A DNA stretch of 64,000 nucleotides. Origin: Ipomoea triloba (Eukaryota; Streptophyta; Magnoliopsida; Solanales; Convolvulaceae). Shown in pieces: positions 32,287-44,669 of the stretch; within the stretch, counting starts at the first letter, position 1, and every line of letters begins with the position of its first letter. The position numbers and the translations under genes were made by a program. Below the pieces are notes generated by a model that ran no database searches, was not told the origin of the DNA, and saw nothing but the letters and a program-made list of their open reading frames with translations. The stretch spans positions 4,802,026-4,866,025 of the forward strand of contig NC_044922.1 in NCBI RefSeq assembly GCF_003576645.1, given 5' to 3'.

Positions 32287-35200
32287 CTACTCTAGTATAG
32301 GGCGTTTCCCGCGGTCTATTTTGGGAATTGTACGACTAGTTGTGCTTGCACTGGCGGTAACACTACCGGTGGTGGTGGATCCGAACGACCCGGAACCCGA
32401 GGCGCCTGAAGTCCCGGCACTAGAGGACGTCGCAGTTGGCCTGTGAGACCTTCGGTACCTAGAGCCGGGGAAACCCGGTCTCGTTGGTTCTTCGTCGAGA
32501 GTGCCTGGCTTTTTCGATAGCATCACCACAACACGTCTCATGGTAGGCCGTAGCTGTGGATCGGATTGCGTGCACAGCAAACCGATCTGTATGCACATCG
32601 CCACTTCGTCTGGAATGGCGGATTGCGTCAACATCGGGTCCATAATCTCCAAGCACCTTCCTTTCTTGTATAGCTTGTACGCCTGGAGCAAAGTTAAGGT
32701 CAACATAAACAATGCTAAAGGTAGAACGTAGAATCATGTCTCGATAGCTATGTTTGGTAGCTTAAAAGCTAACTTAAAGGAGTTAAGGCTGAAAGCTTAA
32801 AAGCTAGTAGTTACTAGCATATTTTAAACGCTATTTATAATAACGTTTCAAAATAAGCTATTATTTTAAGCTCCATATGTTTTACCAAACAGAGCTTATA
32901 GCTTATTTGTAGCTTAAAATAAGCTATAAGCTCTAAAATAAGATCTACAAAACAGAGTTGATATCTTAATAGAACCAAAGAGCAAACACGATAACTAGCA
33001 TCAGATCGCTATTAGTTCTTCAAAACCAATGCTAAAGAAACTAAGCTTCTTTATCACTTTCAGGTCAGTTACAATTAAAACTTGTAACACCCTTCTATAC
33101 ATGGAAACAGAAAAACTGTGTAGAAGACAATTCAAAGTTGTATTCTCCTTTGTCATTTCTTATCTTGGAGGTTTTTATTTTTCCAGGAAATAACAAACTT
33201 TAAATATTGGAATTTGGTGCCAAATAGAAAATTCAAACCATGTGTAAGCCATCAAACAAGACACGAAACAAGGAGAGTTTATTTGTACTAACCAGCCGGT
33301 TAATTTACCTTACCTAAGCAAAATAAGGCTAAATAACTCTCGTATTTAAATTGTAATATGAACGTTTTTCAAGTTCAGTAACATATATTCGGGTAATATA
33401 TAAACTAAGCTGAAGCACAGATGAAGAGATTAACTCAAAATGAAACAAGCAAAGCGGGCTACAGAATTCATAAAAGATGGATCAAATTCTTACCCATTCA
33501 AGTAGGTTCTGAGAACCGGGATCTTGGTTGAAGGTTGAATTCTTCTGACCGCTAATCAGCTCCAGAACCACGACCCCAAAGCTAAATACATCTGCCTTTA
33601 CGGATAGGTGGCCGTGCATTACATATTCTGGCGCCATATAGCCACTGTTTCAAGTCAGCGGATACAATAAGGGCCCCAAAAATATACGATCTAGTCTAGT
33701 ACATTTAACATACACAATTTTAGGTTTCGAGGGAACGTACTTGGTACCAGCCACACGGGTGTTAACGTGTGTTTGATCTTCAGCGAAGAGTCGGGCCATT
33801 CCGAAATCCGCAATTTTCGGCATCCACTTATCGTCGAGTAAGATATTGCTACCCTTAATGTCACGGTGGATTATGCAACTATGCGAGTCTTCGTGAAGGT
33901 ATAGTAGGCCTTTTGCGACGCCGCTAATTATATCGTGCCTTCTTTTCCAATGAAGCTGATCTCTTTTGCCAGACTCTAGCTCAAGAATTATTCTAGTCAG
34001 TGAAAGCTTTACAAACACGTGAACAACCAACATATTCCATTTGCTTCAAACTTCTGAAAGCAAACCCGTAAAGTAGTACTACAAATTAATGCAACAAATT
34101 ACGTTTCTAATATCATTTCAAGAGAAAAAAAAAAAAGGGTTGCCAGTAAGATTATGTTTGTAGCAAACAAGAGAAAAGTTCAGAATATTATAGGATTAAA
34201 TAAAACTGTAAAAGGACCATAAGGATTAGGATTCATGTCTTTTAATGACACAAAATGAAAGTCTTCGCTTCTTTAAACCTTTTTTTTCTTCGGTGGTTAC
34301 GTTATAAAGGCAAGGCCTAGTGGGAATTTAATTGGTACAATTACTTGCCTCAATCAATATGATTGACTTGAACAAATCAACTTTGAATTTTCACCAGCAT
34401 AGCAACCGATAAGGTAATTAAACTGTACCAAAAGACTTCAGAAAACAAAAAAGTTTCTGGCAACATTTTGTTTCCTAGATTCCATGTAAAAACATCAGAA
34501 GCCACAATTGAATACCATACTTAACAGTATCATATTAAGGTTTTCAGTTACTTTCTAATTCGATAGATTTCAACTAAACGATATTGGGGCTAAGCTAATT
34601 CATCATCTATAGCAATGCAAAACTTCGCAAAAACTTTGGACCAATAACTTCTAAGAAATTAGCAGAACTTACTGAAGAGAATCTTGTCAAGGCTCTCATT
34701 CGACACGAACTCGTAAACAAGCAATTTTTCTGTCCCATGAACACAATATCCTAGCAAATTAACCACATTCCTATGCTGCACTCGAGCCAATAGCTTCGCC
34801 TCGGTCTGAAACTCTTTTTTCCCCTGCCTTGAGCTCTGTGACAGCTTCTTCACAGCTATTTCTCTCCCATCACTCAAAGTTCCCTACAAATCAAAACTTA
34901 TTTAATTGCAGTTCTCCATCACAATTCACAACAAATCCACAGAAAAAAACATAAATACACACACAAACACACAAATTATCAATAATTCATGAGCTATTGA
35001 GGATACCCAGTTTTCAAAAGTCACAAAAGAAGAAATTTTAAGAAGCCTGAATTTGGTAAAAAATTATTTACCCTGAAAACTGGGCCAAAACCCCCCTCAC
35101 CAAGCTTGTTACTGGGATGAAAATTTTTTGTTGCAGAAACAAGGGTTTCAAAGGGGAACTGCTTCTGTTCTTGTGCTGCAATTCTCTCCAGGTCATCTTC

Positions 35201-35405
35201 ATTTGAACCTTTTGATTTAATCAAACAATACACAACAAAAAAAGTTACAATCTTTTCCTTTCTTGAGTAAATAAAAGCAAATCAAGAAAGCAAGAAAATC
35301 CAATTACTGAAACTCTAATCCTGCTTGAGCAGAAAATTTACCTCTGCTGGACCTTGAGAAAAAGGGCATCTTGAGATTGTTGAGACAGCTTCTGGAAATT
35401 TTCAT
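32287..35405 (-). CDS. CRK43: receptor-like cytoplasmic kinase, CRK43 type
   Basis: Six exons (35405-35342, 35208-35072, 34883-34673, 33975-33741, 33644-33494, 32682-32287) join in phase to 397 residues. The product is a Ser/Thr kinase of the DUF26/CRK clade, but it has no secretion signal, DUF26 repeats or transmembrane helix. It starts [20 protein letters not shown] and enters the kinase domain by residue 40. Motifs: glycine loop LGEGGFGPV (57-65), Lys79 in AVKK, catalytic HRDIKGSN (Asp176, an RD kinase), DFG Asp194 and MAPE (219-222). The Ser/Thr/Gly-rich tail begins PGSRYRR, as in Arabidopsis CRK43 (recalled At1g70740). Such kinases act in the cytosol or are tethered to the plasma membrane, often in immune or hormone signalling. 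The substrate cannot be inferred. Intron 5 carries a MITE. Confidence 0.92.
32748..32960. mobile_element. hAT-like MITE in the kinase intron 5
   Basis: The segment starts GCTATGTTTGGTAGCTTAAAAGC and carries many AGCTTAAAA / AATAAGCT words in inverted order. It then reads TTTTACCAAACAGAGC near its right half. This matches the family at 2.87-3.09 kb and has the TTTGGTA / TACCAAA inverted ends of small hAT-type elements. Confidence 0.45.
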
Positions 35406-36780
35406 GGCACTGGATATAGAAGAATGCCTTAAACATTTAAGGACCTCTTGAGGAGATTAATGATGTTTTTGACTTTTGGGGTTTTAGGTAATCTTTGTAC
35501 TTTTGATTTTTTCAATGAATTATAATATGAGACTTTTCAGATTTCTTGTTCATCCCACTTCCTAGCCTGCAGAAGTGCAGAGTTTAGAAGCTATGATGAA
35601 GTTTTGAGGTTTCTTCCAATGTTTTGAGGTTGAGGAGACACGCGTGTTGACTGCAGCCCATAGGTTGACTATTACAAGAGTTTTTTTTTTCTTTTTTTTT
35701 TTGAAGACACTATTACAAGAGTTAATTAATTAATAAGTAATTCTTTAAGCAAACATTCATTCTGGTAACAATTACATAATTCATATTTAAATATTTTACT
35801 TTGTAATTTAATATTAAAATTCTATATTTTATGATAATGATATCTAATTATGCATAAAAATTATATATAAACATTTAACATTTAATAATTCAATATTAAA
35901 CATTTATATTTTGTAATAATTATAATTTATAGTTCATTAAAGAATTTAACATCGATGGTTTTTCTTTTAATTTGGCACACAAATAATTTTAAAAATTACA
36001 ATATAAAATTATTTTTAAAAAATATAACTTATCAAATATCTAATTTAATTCCAACAACTAAAAATTTAAAATTAAGTCCATCAAAATAAGCATCCTACAA
36101 TTAAATGAAAAAATTTACAATGTCGTGGGTTACAATTTTATATCTTTCTAAAATTGTATTTTATGTTTTGTTAAAGGTTAGATGTGTCAAACGGCGGGTT
36201 GGTTAGTTAAAAAACTAGTACTAGCTCGACCTTTTTAATACATGGCTCGAACTAAGTATGGGTGGAGTTAAGTCATCATTTTTTGTCCATGGACTGCCTA
36301 AGCCAAGCTCATTGATCCGTGAATTTTGAAGTAAAACTTCATGCATTTCAAATTGAATAAATTTTTCTAACTATTTAGTGGTTGTAATTTATAAACTTAT
36401 TCTTATTAGTTTCATTATAATTTTTCCTAAGTAGTTTTAATTTGTAAAATAATTTATTTAATAATACTTCTAATCTTCAATAAAGATTGATTTTTACTTC
36501 AATTTTTTAAAAGATTTCTTGTACTTTTATGATTTTATTTATAAAGTTAAATAATTATAATAAAAATATGTCAATAAATAATTTTTAAGTTTTATGTATA
36601 AGTTATAATAAGAAAAAGTAAATAAAATAATACAAATATTTATTGTTATTTTTAAAATGTATTTGTATTACTGCAATGTTTCAAAATAATATTTTTTAAG
36701 TTATAAATCAACATGAATACTAATTTATATATTGAAATACAACTTTTAATTTGTAAAGTTTCTTAAAAAAACTTGTAGCA
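35406..36780. other. kinase upstream region and very AT-rich intergenic DNA
   Basis: About 250 bp beyond the ATG is the likely minus-strand promoter. No TATA box could be chosen with confidence. From 35740 onward the sequence is extremely AT-rich with no coding frames. Confidence 0.4.
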
Positions 36781-37700
36781 CTGTGAGGTGACAATTTATA
36801 TCGTGGAACAGGGTCCACAGTGGTCCAATATACATAATTTAACTTCATAAAGTATAAAATTATATAGCCGACAACACCTACATAAACACTTAACATAATA
36901 CATATACAAATAAATACGATATTTTAAAATAAGCATATACAGAGCATGTATATTATGTTATGAATTTATGTGTCTTCATCTATATAATTCTGTACATTAT
37001 GAATTTCAATTCCATAATGTGTATGTGCATTATGTTAAGTGTTTATCTGCCCTCATCTATATATGTGCATTATGAACATGAATTATGTACCTTATGAAGT
37101 CAAACTTTATATATTGGACTAGGGTCCACGCACTGTGGACTCTGATCCACGATATAACGATTGAGGAGGCAAATTATACCATTGATCAGTGTCTACCTTG
37201 CATTGTAGACCCTGGTCCAAAAATAACCTTCAGATTCTATATCTGTAGTTGACACATTATGTACCTGCATTTGACAATTTTTTTTACATATAACTATCAT
37301 ATTATGTGTCAGCAATTATTAAGTTATTTGTTTACATGTACAGAAACTGTTAATTGTAGGTACAAAATGTGTTAATTAAAGGAACAGAATTTTGGTATCA
37401 GAGTTCACAATGCAATGTGAACCCTGATCCATGGTATAACAATTGAAAAAGGAGAGCACAATTTTACAATTATTATTGCGTGGACCATATTATTAAATAA
37501 TGTACATTTAGTATACAAAAATATAATTTTAGTATATTAAAAATGTACAATGTATTAAGAGAAATTACATTATTTGAGTACTGAAAGTACATTATTTTGT
37601 ATAATGTACATTCACTACACGAGTAATGTACTTTTTGTATATTAAAAATGTATTTTTTTTGTTATGGTCCACACAACGCTGTGTAGACCAAAGTCGACAA
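36781..37700. repeat. cluster of GGTCCAC / GTGGAC inverted-repeat modules
   Basis: The left module at about 36795-36836 (ATATCGTGGAACAGGGTCCACAGTGGTCCAATATA) is answered in inverted orientation at about 37110-37155 (TATATTGGACTAGGGTCCAC...GTGGACTCTGATCCACGATATA). Diverged modules recur at 37175-37225, 37390-37440 and 37665-37695. Between them lie repeated GTGCATTATG / AATGTACATT words. It looks like a foldback element or nested copies of one. Confidence 0.6.
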
Positions 37701-38606
37701 AATAATTACAAAACTGATATTATAAATTTTTTCTTGGAAAGAAATACATGACAATTTCAAACAATACCAATAAATTAATGCATTGTCATTTTTCAGCAAT
37801 AAAAGTTCTAAAATAAATTGGGATTAAATTAATGCATTAAAAAATCGTTATATACAGATCTATATGAGTGCATGTAGTGTGATTGTGTGAATCCAAATAT
37901 GGAATTTGAAAATACCAATCTGAATTGACCCATGGCCAAACATAACCTGAGAAAACAAATTAAATAGCCCCAATGCGTAAATGGAGTGTGATAGAAGTAG
38001 TAGAAAGTAGAAACAAACCAAAGTCAACTCATCATGACTTTCAAATTAATAATTTAAGTTGAGAATGACTTTGCTTTTAACTTTTAACCACACACTCTTT
38101 TAGTCTTGAAAATTGGTGAAGAAGTTAAAGTTAAATCAATACCTTTATATTTCAATTTTTTATAAAATTTGAATTTTGTACCTTATGGTAACTAGCAAAA
38201 AAAAATCTCTCAAACTTATTTTAAAATAATTAACTAATTGAATTATGTTGGGACAAAATCACTTTTCATTCTTCAAAATTTCATATTAACCTTATCAGTA
38301 ATTTTACATGTCCTTCACGAATTAGTAATTAAACATCATTTTTGTATGTCATATACTCATATGTATTTTGATGAAAATAACTTATTAAATTCATGATTTG
38401 TTCACAGGTGAAATAGTTTTATGGGTCAATAAACAATAGATCAATAAAGTAATACATAATATGAAATCTAAATATGGAACTCGTAGGGACTTTTGTTATC
38501 ATGTGATCATCTCCCCCCTCCCCCATACACTTAATTGCAGACTCAATAATACTCCTAATTATGTACTTAGACATTGACTTGAAAACCTCATATGACAAAT
38601 TCATTT
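37701..38606. other. intergenic DNA, nothing recognised
   Basis: AT-rich sequence with only short open frames. The 61-codon minus-strand frame at 38604-38419 has no recognised feature. Confidence 0.4.
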
Positions 38607-39679
38607 AAAGATGGAGAGGCTTATACTTAAATTGTCAAGAAAGGATATCACAACGTGCTGCTATTGACATGTGCATTCAAGGAATGCGTTTTGAGCTCTC
38701 TTACATCTTGCAGGGGATTAAGCCTAAAACATTCGTGGAACTATCTAGTCGCGCCCATGATATGGAATTAAGCATAGCTGCTAATGGGGGACAAAACATA
38801 CCCATCCAAAGCTTCTACAATGGGGGCAAGAGTCATGATGTTGAAAATGGGGGCAAACCCTTTAAGAAATACGAAAGCATGGATGTTATACATGTGAATA
38901 CTCAACCATCTCGGATATTCACTAAAGCTACTAGTGAGTTTAAGAATGCTGCTATGTCATTGCGGGGCGGTAGAAGGCTTTCTCTAAGGGAAAGACAAAA
39001 CAAGCAGTATCCATTTTTGGATTCTGATGTCTCACATATGTTTGATGAGCTATTAAAACACAATCTCGTTGATTTGCCAGAAATGAGGCGACCACATGAG
39101 GCATCAATGGTAGATGATCCGAGTTACTGCAAGTACCATAGACTTATCGGACATCCAATTGAAAATTGCTTTGTCTTTAAGGATAAAGTAATAGAGTTAG
39201 CTCAACAGGAGAAAGTTGAACTTGCAGATTCCACAGCAAGCGCCAATCACGTTTCCATCTCATGCGATAAATCTACTTCACTACTCGTTAAGAGGAACAA
39301 TGTGAAAGGAAATGAGAAACGACATAAGCGTCCACTACCTCTTAATGTCACAGCTAAACATGGTACTTGTTTTGGTGTTGAACATGCTAAACAACAAGTT
39401 TGTGATGCAACACGACCACCTAAGCAAGTTATGAAAAGGTGGGTCAAGAAGAGAGTGTTAAAGGACTCTATTGATGAAAAAACTTGCAACCACCATATGA
39501 AAGTAGGAGTTCCAATCACATTGGCGGATTATGTGCCGAAGTGGTTCCATACTCCAACTAACCAAGAAATGGAGATGAAAATTCCTCAAATCAACCCATG
39601 TGATGGAGAAGAATGTGCATCATCATATTATACCACTATTTGTGATGGAGGCAATATTTGTCAAGCTTCCTCAGTATGA
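38607..39679 (+). pseudogene. Ty3/Gypsy gag fragment
   Basis: The frame begins near 38607 without its own start (Trp-Arg-Gly-Leu-Tyr-Leu-Asn-Cys-Gln-Glu) and stays open to the stop at 39679. The first ATG is at 38669. It shows the plant Gypsy gag signature: W-R-x-L-x-L-x-C, then DMCIQGM, PKTFVELSSRAHDME, and later YPFLDSDV and the zinc-like YCKYHRLIGHPIENCFVFKD. The fragment ends in a diverged linker. Protease, reverse transcriptase and LTRs are not found nearby, so it is an isolated, non-functional piece. Confidence 0.85.
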
Positions 39680-40084
39680 ATTGAAAACACATCATATTCA
39701 AGACTCCCCGGCACGAGTCGAAACTGCCTCATATTTATGGATTCTACCTCTTAATGTTCACTTTATGATGTCACAATAAAATTCTTTTTATTTATTGACT
39801 ATTATAAATTGGTGGACTTATACCACGTTAAAAAAGAATCTATTTATTAATATAAAAAAATACAAGGAACCAATCAAATATTGTTACATAAGAAAGTAAA
39901 AATTAAGAGACCCAACATGATAGTAGATGTGTAAATTAGGTGAGAGAATTAGTGCTGTGTTACATGATGACTCGATCATGTGTCCTTCCGCATAATCTGC
40001 CACTTAAAATAGTTAATTGATGAATAATTAGGAGCAATATGATTCACTCCTTAATTAGATGACCATTTTTTTTGAGTACTACTG

Positions 40085-40240
40085 ACTCTATTATAATGTA
40101 GTATCTGTTCATAGCTACTTTCTCAACCTACTGAAGCACAAAGAGTCAACAGTCACCTCTCCTGAGGCTCAAACCCACTCCCATCCATGTGGGAGTGTAA
40201 ACCGGGTGCCACTAGACCATAAGGTCTTTGGCGACCAATT
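40085..40240 (-). mobile_element. tRNA-derived SINE, minus strand
   Basis: On the minus strand it reads an A box (CCTTATGGTCTAGTGGCACC), a CACTCCCACATGG spacer and a B box (GGGTTTGAGCCTCAGGAG). It then has a tail containing TTGACTCTTTGTGC and TTCAGTAGGTTGAGAAAGTA. Relatives lie at 21.3-21.5, 53.35, 55.09 and 61.74 kb. Confidence 0.6.
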
Positions 40241-41094
40241 TAATCATTCTTACTTATTTTAGAGATCAAAATGTAATTAATCCTTAAACATGTGTCAATT
40301 TTTATTTTTTATTTTTTAGATGATGAAGGAACCTCGCAACCACTATTGGAAGTGTGGATTAGATAATCCTACTCCTATGTAATAACTCAAATCATACAGA
40401 AGAGAAAATCTTACGTGACAAACTTGACTAAGAGAGTGTTAATAAGAATCAAACTTGTAATATTTTTGTACGAGAACCATGCCCAACCCAACTAAACATG
40501 TGAATTTTAATTAATGTAAACAAGTGTAAAGGAATAGTCAATACAACTATACATTACCCTTTTTGTTTATGAACCTTTAGAAAAACAATTACTCCGTATT
40601 ATTTCCTTTTATTTTCGCACGCGCAAATGCACAATTCCACACTCTTCTTTGGGAAACACCTTTTCCCAAATGTGTTGTATTTCAATTCCATTGAGAACTC
40701 ACCAAACATCTTCGGACGAAGCATACACGAAAACGCCATGCTTGCCATCTTTGTCGTCCAATTCTCATGTCATGTAAACTTCTTTGAATCCTATTTACTG
40801 TTAGAGCACAAAGAGTCAATATCTCTCAAAATTCGAATTTATGACCTCCTATTTGAAAGAGTCACAGTTATGCCGTTTGACTAGTTATTAATTAGTTTAA
40901 TTATTAAAAAAACAGTTAATTACATTTTTCGTCCTAAATTTATAGGTGTCAGTTCATTTTTAATCATTTATGTTCAAAGCATCCTCCTTTGGTCATAATA
41001 TTATTGTGGCACGCATGATCATTTTTTGTCATCTATCAACAAAACTATTTAAATTGCGTTAAATACAAGTACATTTTGATATATTCAGTTCTAT
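40241..41094. other. intergenic DNA with SINE scraps
   Basis: No gene is apparent. 40800-40880 repeats SINE-family words (CACAAAGAGTCAATAT, TTCGAATTTATGACCTCC). 40915-41060 contains an earlier partial copy of the foldback arm that follows (GGTCATAATATTATTGTGGCACG). Confidence 0.4.
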
Positions 41095-41612
41095 GTGTTA
41101 AGTCTTTTTTTTTGTTCTAGATTTATGTGTCATTTCACTTTTCTTTTCAAAATATCCTCATCGGTCCTAGCATTATTGTGGCACGACCGTTTTTAGTCCC
41201 CCGGCCCGTCAACAAAAATATTTAAATGACATTAAAAATGATGTTATTAACTACTCAAAATATTCATTCTTTCTTCTTGATAATAAAACTACTATTAATA
41301 CATAAGTCTATTGCAAAATTCAAAAAAGTGTAATTGAAAAAACCAAAAGTCTACTTCATGAAAAATCTTAAGTCTAGTGCATAAGTCTACTTTATAAAAA
41401 TTAACAAGACTCGATTCTATTACCAAGAATAAAAAAAGAGAATTTTGAGTGGTTAATAACGTTATTTAAACATATTTGTCGACGGATGATTAAAAACGAT
41501 CATGCCACAATAACGTTAGGACCAACATGGATGTTTGAAAAAAAAAAAAAAAAGACTAAAATTGAATAACACATAAATTTAGGTCCAAGAAGGAAAGAAG
41601 ACTTAACACTTA
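41095..41612. mobile_element. foldback element with arms of about 180 bp
   Basis: The left arm (about 41095-41278) and right arm (about 41433-41612, inverted) align throughout. Both contain GTGTTAAGTCTT, GGTCCTA...TTATTGTGGCA, CGTTTTTA and GTTATTAAC.ACTCAAAAT. The loop of about 150 bp is AT-rich. There is no coding capacity. Exact ends and target duplication are not resolved. Confidence 0.65.
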
Positions 41613-42089
41613 GAATTAAATAGACTAACATGTCATCGTATTTAACACTATTTAAATCTACCATGTTTGATGTTTCTATATACTTATTAGATGATCCACA
41701 TGCTATAATTCATCCAGAAGAAAGAGTGAGACACAATTTTTGTTCATTTCTTTACTTTCTATCAATAAATTAAAACCATAACACATAACAAGAGTTTTAC
41801 CGTATATTTTCCTTTGTATTTATATGTTGATCATGCTAGGATTGGCAATCAATCAAAAAATGAATTACAAAATGCATGCATCAATATTCAATAGTTAATA
41901 CGTAAAAGCAAGAAGTTTCAAGGGAAAAAATTCCCAATTTTGAAGTCAAGGATTCACACACACAAATCAATATTTTCTTTTCTTGCTCGCAACTAGCCTC
42001 TAAAATCCTCACATGCACTCCGATTTGACAACTTTTATTTATTTATTTATTTTCTCTCCTCTCACACAGATTAATGGTCAAGAGTCCAC
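41613..42089. other. intergenic DNA, nothing recognised
   Basis: AT-rich sequence with only very short open frames and no recognisable repeat. Confidence 0.4.
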
Positions 42090-42400
42090 CACTAGAGCAT
42101 CCTTATCAATGGAGTTTTTTCACTTGATGAGTTTTTGTAAGTGTGATTAAAAAAGAGAAAGTGGGAGTAGGAGAGAAAAAAACAAATCAAATTTAGAAAA
42201 CAAAAATAATAATAATAAAAATAACACGCGCCCGCTAGGCGCATTAAATTGCGCCTCATGCGAGGCTGTGTGAGTGTGTTTGGAATGCGAAAGGACACCA
42301 TTACTGTTCCAAAAATGAGATCTTTGGAGACTGATCTCATTTTTTTTCTCTCTATTTCTCTCCCTTCCACATGAGCAATTACTATTCTAATATCCATTAA
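42090..42400. mobile_element. MITE-like segment (AGAGCATCC type)
   Basis: It begins CTAGAGCATCCTTATCAATGGAG and contains GAAAGTGGGAGTAGGAGAG and a GC-rich CACGCGCCCGCTAGGCGC centre. It is related to the segment at 22.5 kb by its first 20 bases or so. The right end is uncertain. Confidence 0.3.
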
Positions 42401-43619
42401 ATATGCACAGATGCATATGGCCTAAAATCTATGGAGCAATGCAATTGGAGTATTTAAAAAGCACTAGACAATTCATTAAACCTCAAATCTATGACCTCCA
42501 TTTGAAATAATTAATTCATACCACTAGACACTTCATTAAACTATTCATTATTAAAAAAAAAAAAAACAAACGGTATTCTCATGGTCATGATAGATCTAAA
42601 GGAAGAAGCCATGGTCATATGGCACCTATCATCTTCATCATTCTCGTACAACGACGAAGACGCCATGACTGGTGTCTCAATTCAAGTGAAAGACAATTAG
42701 AAACAAAATGGCAACGTGAACCGTGAAGTGGAACAAGGAAAGTCAATTTATAAAGTTCAAATAAGCCAAAATAAAATTTGTAAGTCTAATAATATCAAAA
42801 TCTTGTAATAGAAAGTCCAATATGAAGTGCTACAACATCAACAACGTGTTTTACGTGAAATATGTAAAAGGCTTTTAGGAGTCTTAATATGAAAGTTGCA
42901 TGAGAAGCCTTTGATTAGTTTACAAGATTACTCAATTGGAAGAACTTATCAAAATTGATGAGCTAGCTAGCATATCTAGGAGCATCAAAATTGAGATCCC
43001 TAAATTATCATTATTCCCCTTGTTTTTATGTCTTCCTTGTCAAATAAAGTAAAATTTGACTTGCAGAATCATTGCACCTAGGTATGGTCTTGATATGTCA
43101 AAAACTAATAGTAGAAAAAAAAATATTAACACATATTACGTAGAAAAATGAAGAAAAACATAACTAGGTAAACTTTCTTACACTTTTGTTAGTGAACTTT
43201 TTTTTTTTTCGGTTCTTTTGTAAACTTTCTAAAATCACCAATTGATCCTGAACTTCTTGAAGGGTTTGTATCTTATTAAAAATTCTACCTGTTTTAAAAA
43301 AATTATTTTAGAGCAAACTCAAATAGTTTGGTTTTTTGAAGGTTTTTGTCAGCCACAAGAGAAGATAGAGAATACGGGGATGAAAAAAAAAAAAAGGAAA
43401 AACAATGTTTGACAATTTTTCTTTTTAAAAAAGTTATTTTTTACGTGCGGGAAATAACTTTTTTCTTCTTCTTTTTCTCCCTCCACACGGGCTCCACTAA
43501 GAACCATTATTTGCAAGGAAAAAAAAAACCTTCTTAAAAATCATCTTCCCTATTCGTTAAAAATTTGATAACCAATTTTTCTACCTGCAAAAATCATTAC
43601 AAAAATCTCTAATGGGTTG
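42401..43619. other. intergenic DNA, nothing recognised
   Basis: No coding region was seen. The words CCTCAAATCTATGACCTCC and ACCACTAGACA at 42480-42530 suggest another worn SINE of the 40.1-kb type. Confidence 0.35.
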
Positions 43620-43870
43620 TTTTTAGAGCAACCTCATTAGTAGGAGATTTTTCTTGATTTTTGTCCGCATAACTAGGAAAGAGAAAGAAGAAGAGAGAGG
43701 GGAAAAAAAAAAGCAAAAACAATTTTTTTTTACATGCCGGGTTGGGCGCGAGATTTGTGCCTAAATCTCAAATTTACCTCCCTTTCTCTCTCTTATGACT
43801 TTCTAGGACCCACAAAAAAACTACATATTGCAGGAGAAAAAAACTACGGAGTACTAAAAATACACTCCCG
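43620..43870. mobile_element. MITE-like segment (AGAGCAACCTC type)
   Basis: It begins TTAGAGCAACCTCATTAGTAGGAG and contains AAGAAGAGAGAGG, a GGGTTGGGCGCGAGATT core and GGACCCAC. It is the same general family as the segments at 22.5 and 42.1 kb. Ends are approximate. Confidence 0.3.
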
Positions 43871-44669
43871 CTTATCCAAAAAGTAATCTCAAGTTCTTAT
43901 CTCAGCCAAAAATCTTATGCTTAACCAATAGAAGAGAACTTTCAAAATTGACTTATTGCATCCCAATTTATTACAGCCAATAAATATGATATGCAGCCTT
44001 TGATTCCTAGCTTTATGCAACCAATATCACCGTCCTATCTCATCTGTTTCGTGTGTCATTGGGCATAATCTAAGATGGATATGAGCAAGAATTTGACTAC
44101 GTTAAATCTCAATGTGGTACACAGGACCTTTGGTTCACAGAATAGATAAAAAGTGAAATAATATTTTTAAAAATAGACTTATTTCCTCATTTAATAAATA
44201 TTTTATTCATAAAAATGAGTTATTCACTTTACAGGGAATAACTATTCTAAAGGCCACTTGATATCAAGTAGGTGAGCTGGTGACCAAATCGTTCATAATA
44301 TTATCTTAAAATAATTTACTACAAAAATGATATAACTGGATAGACCATAATTCTCGTATTCAAAGGTCACAAGTTTAATTCTTACCAACACCCTATTCAC
44401 TATGCGCACCAATGTGCACATACATATACAACAGGAAAAATAGAATAATTTCAAATAAAATAAAAAATCACTATGAAGTGTGCAAACCATGAAGTTTTGA
44501 TAACACAATACCGCACTGCAATCAAATCTTCTTTATGAATTTTACATCTCAATGCAAGCATGCAATTGTTCAATGAAAAAACCAATCTACACATCATCAT
44601 CAAACCATGGCCTGCACTCATATTGTCACCCAAAATCATCTATGCCGCGAATCCCGCCTACATTTCTTC
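43871..44669. other. region downstream of the ANTH gene
   Basis: There is no gene. 44290-44410 contains a B-box-like GGTCACAAGTTTAATTCTTACC, possibly a SINE relic. The 200 bp before 44670 is the likely minus-strand 3' untranslated region. Confidence 0.4.
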
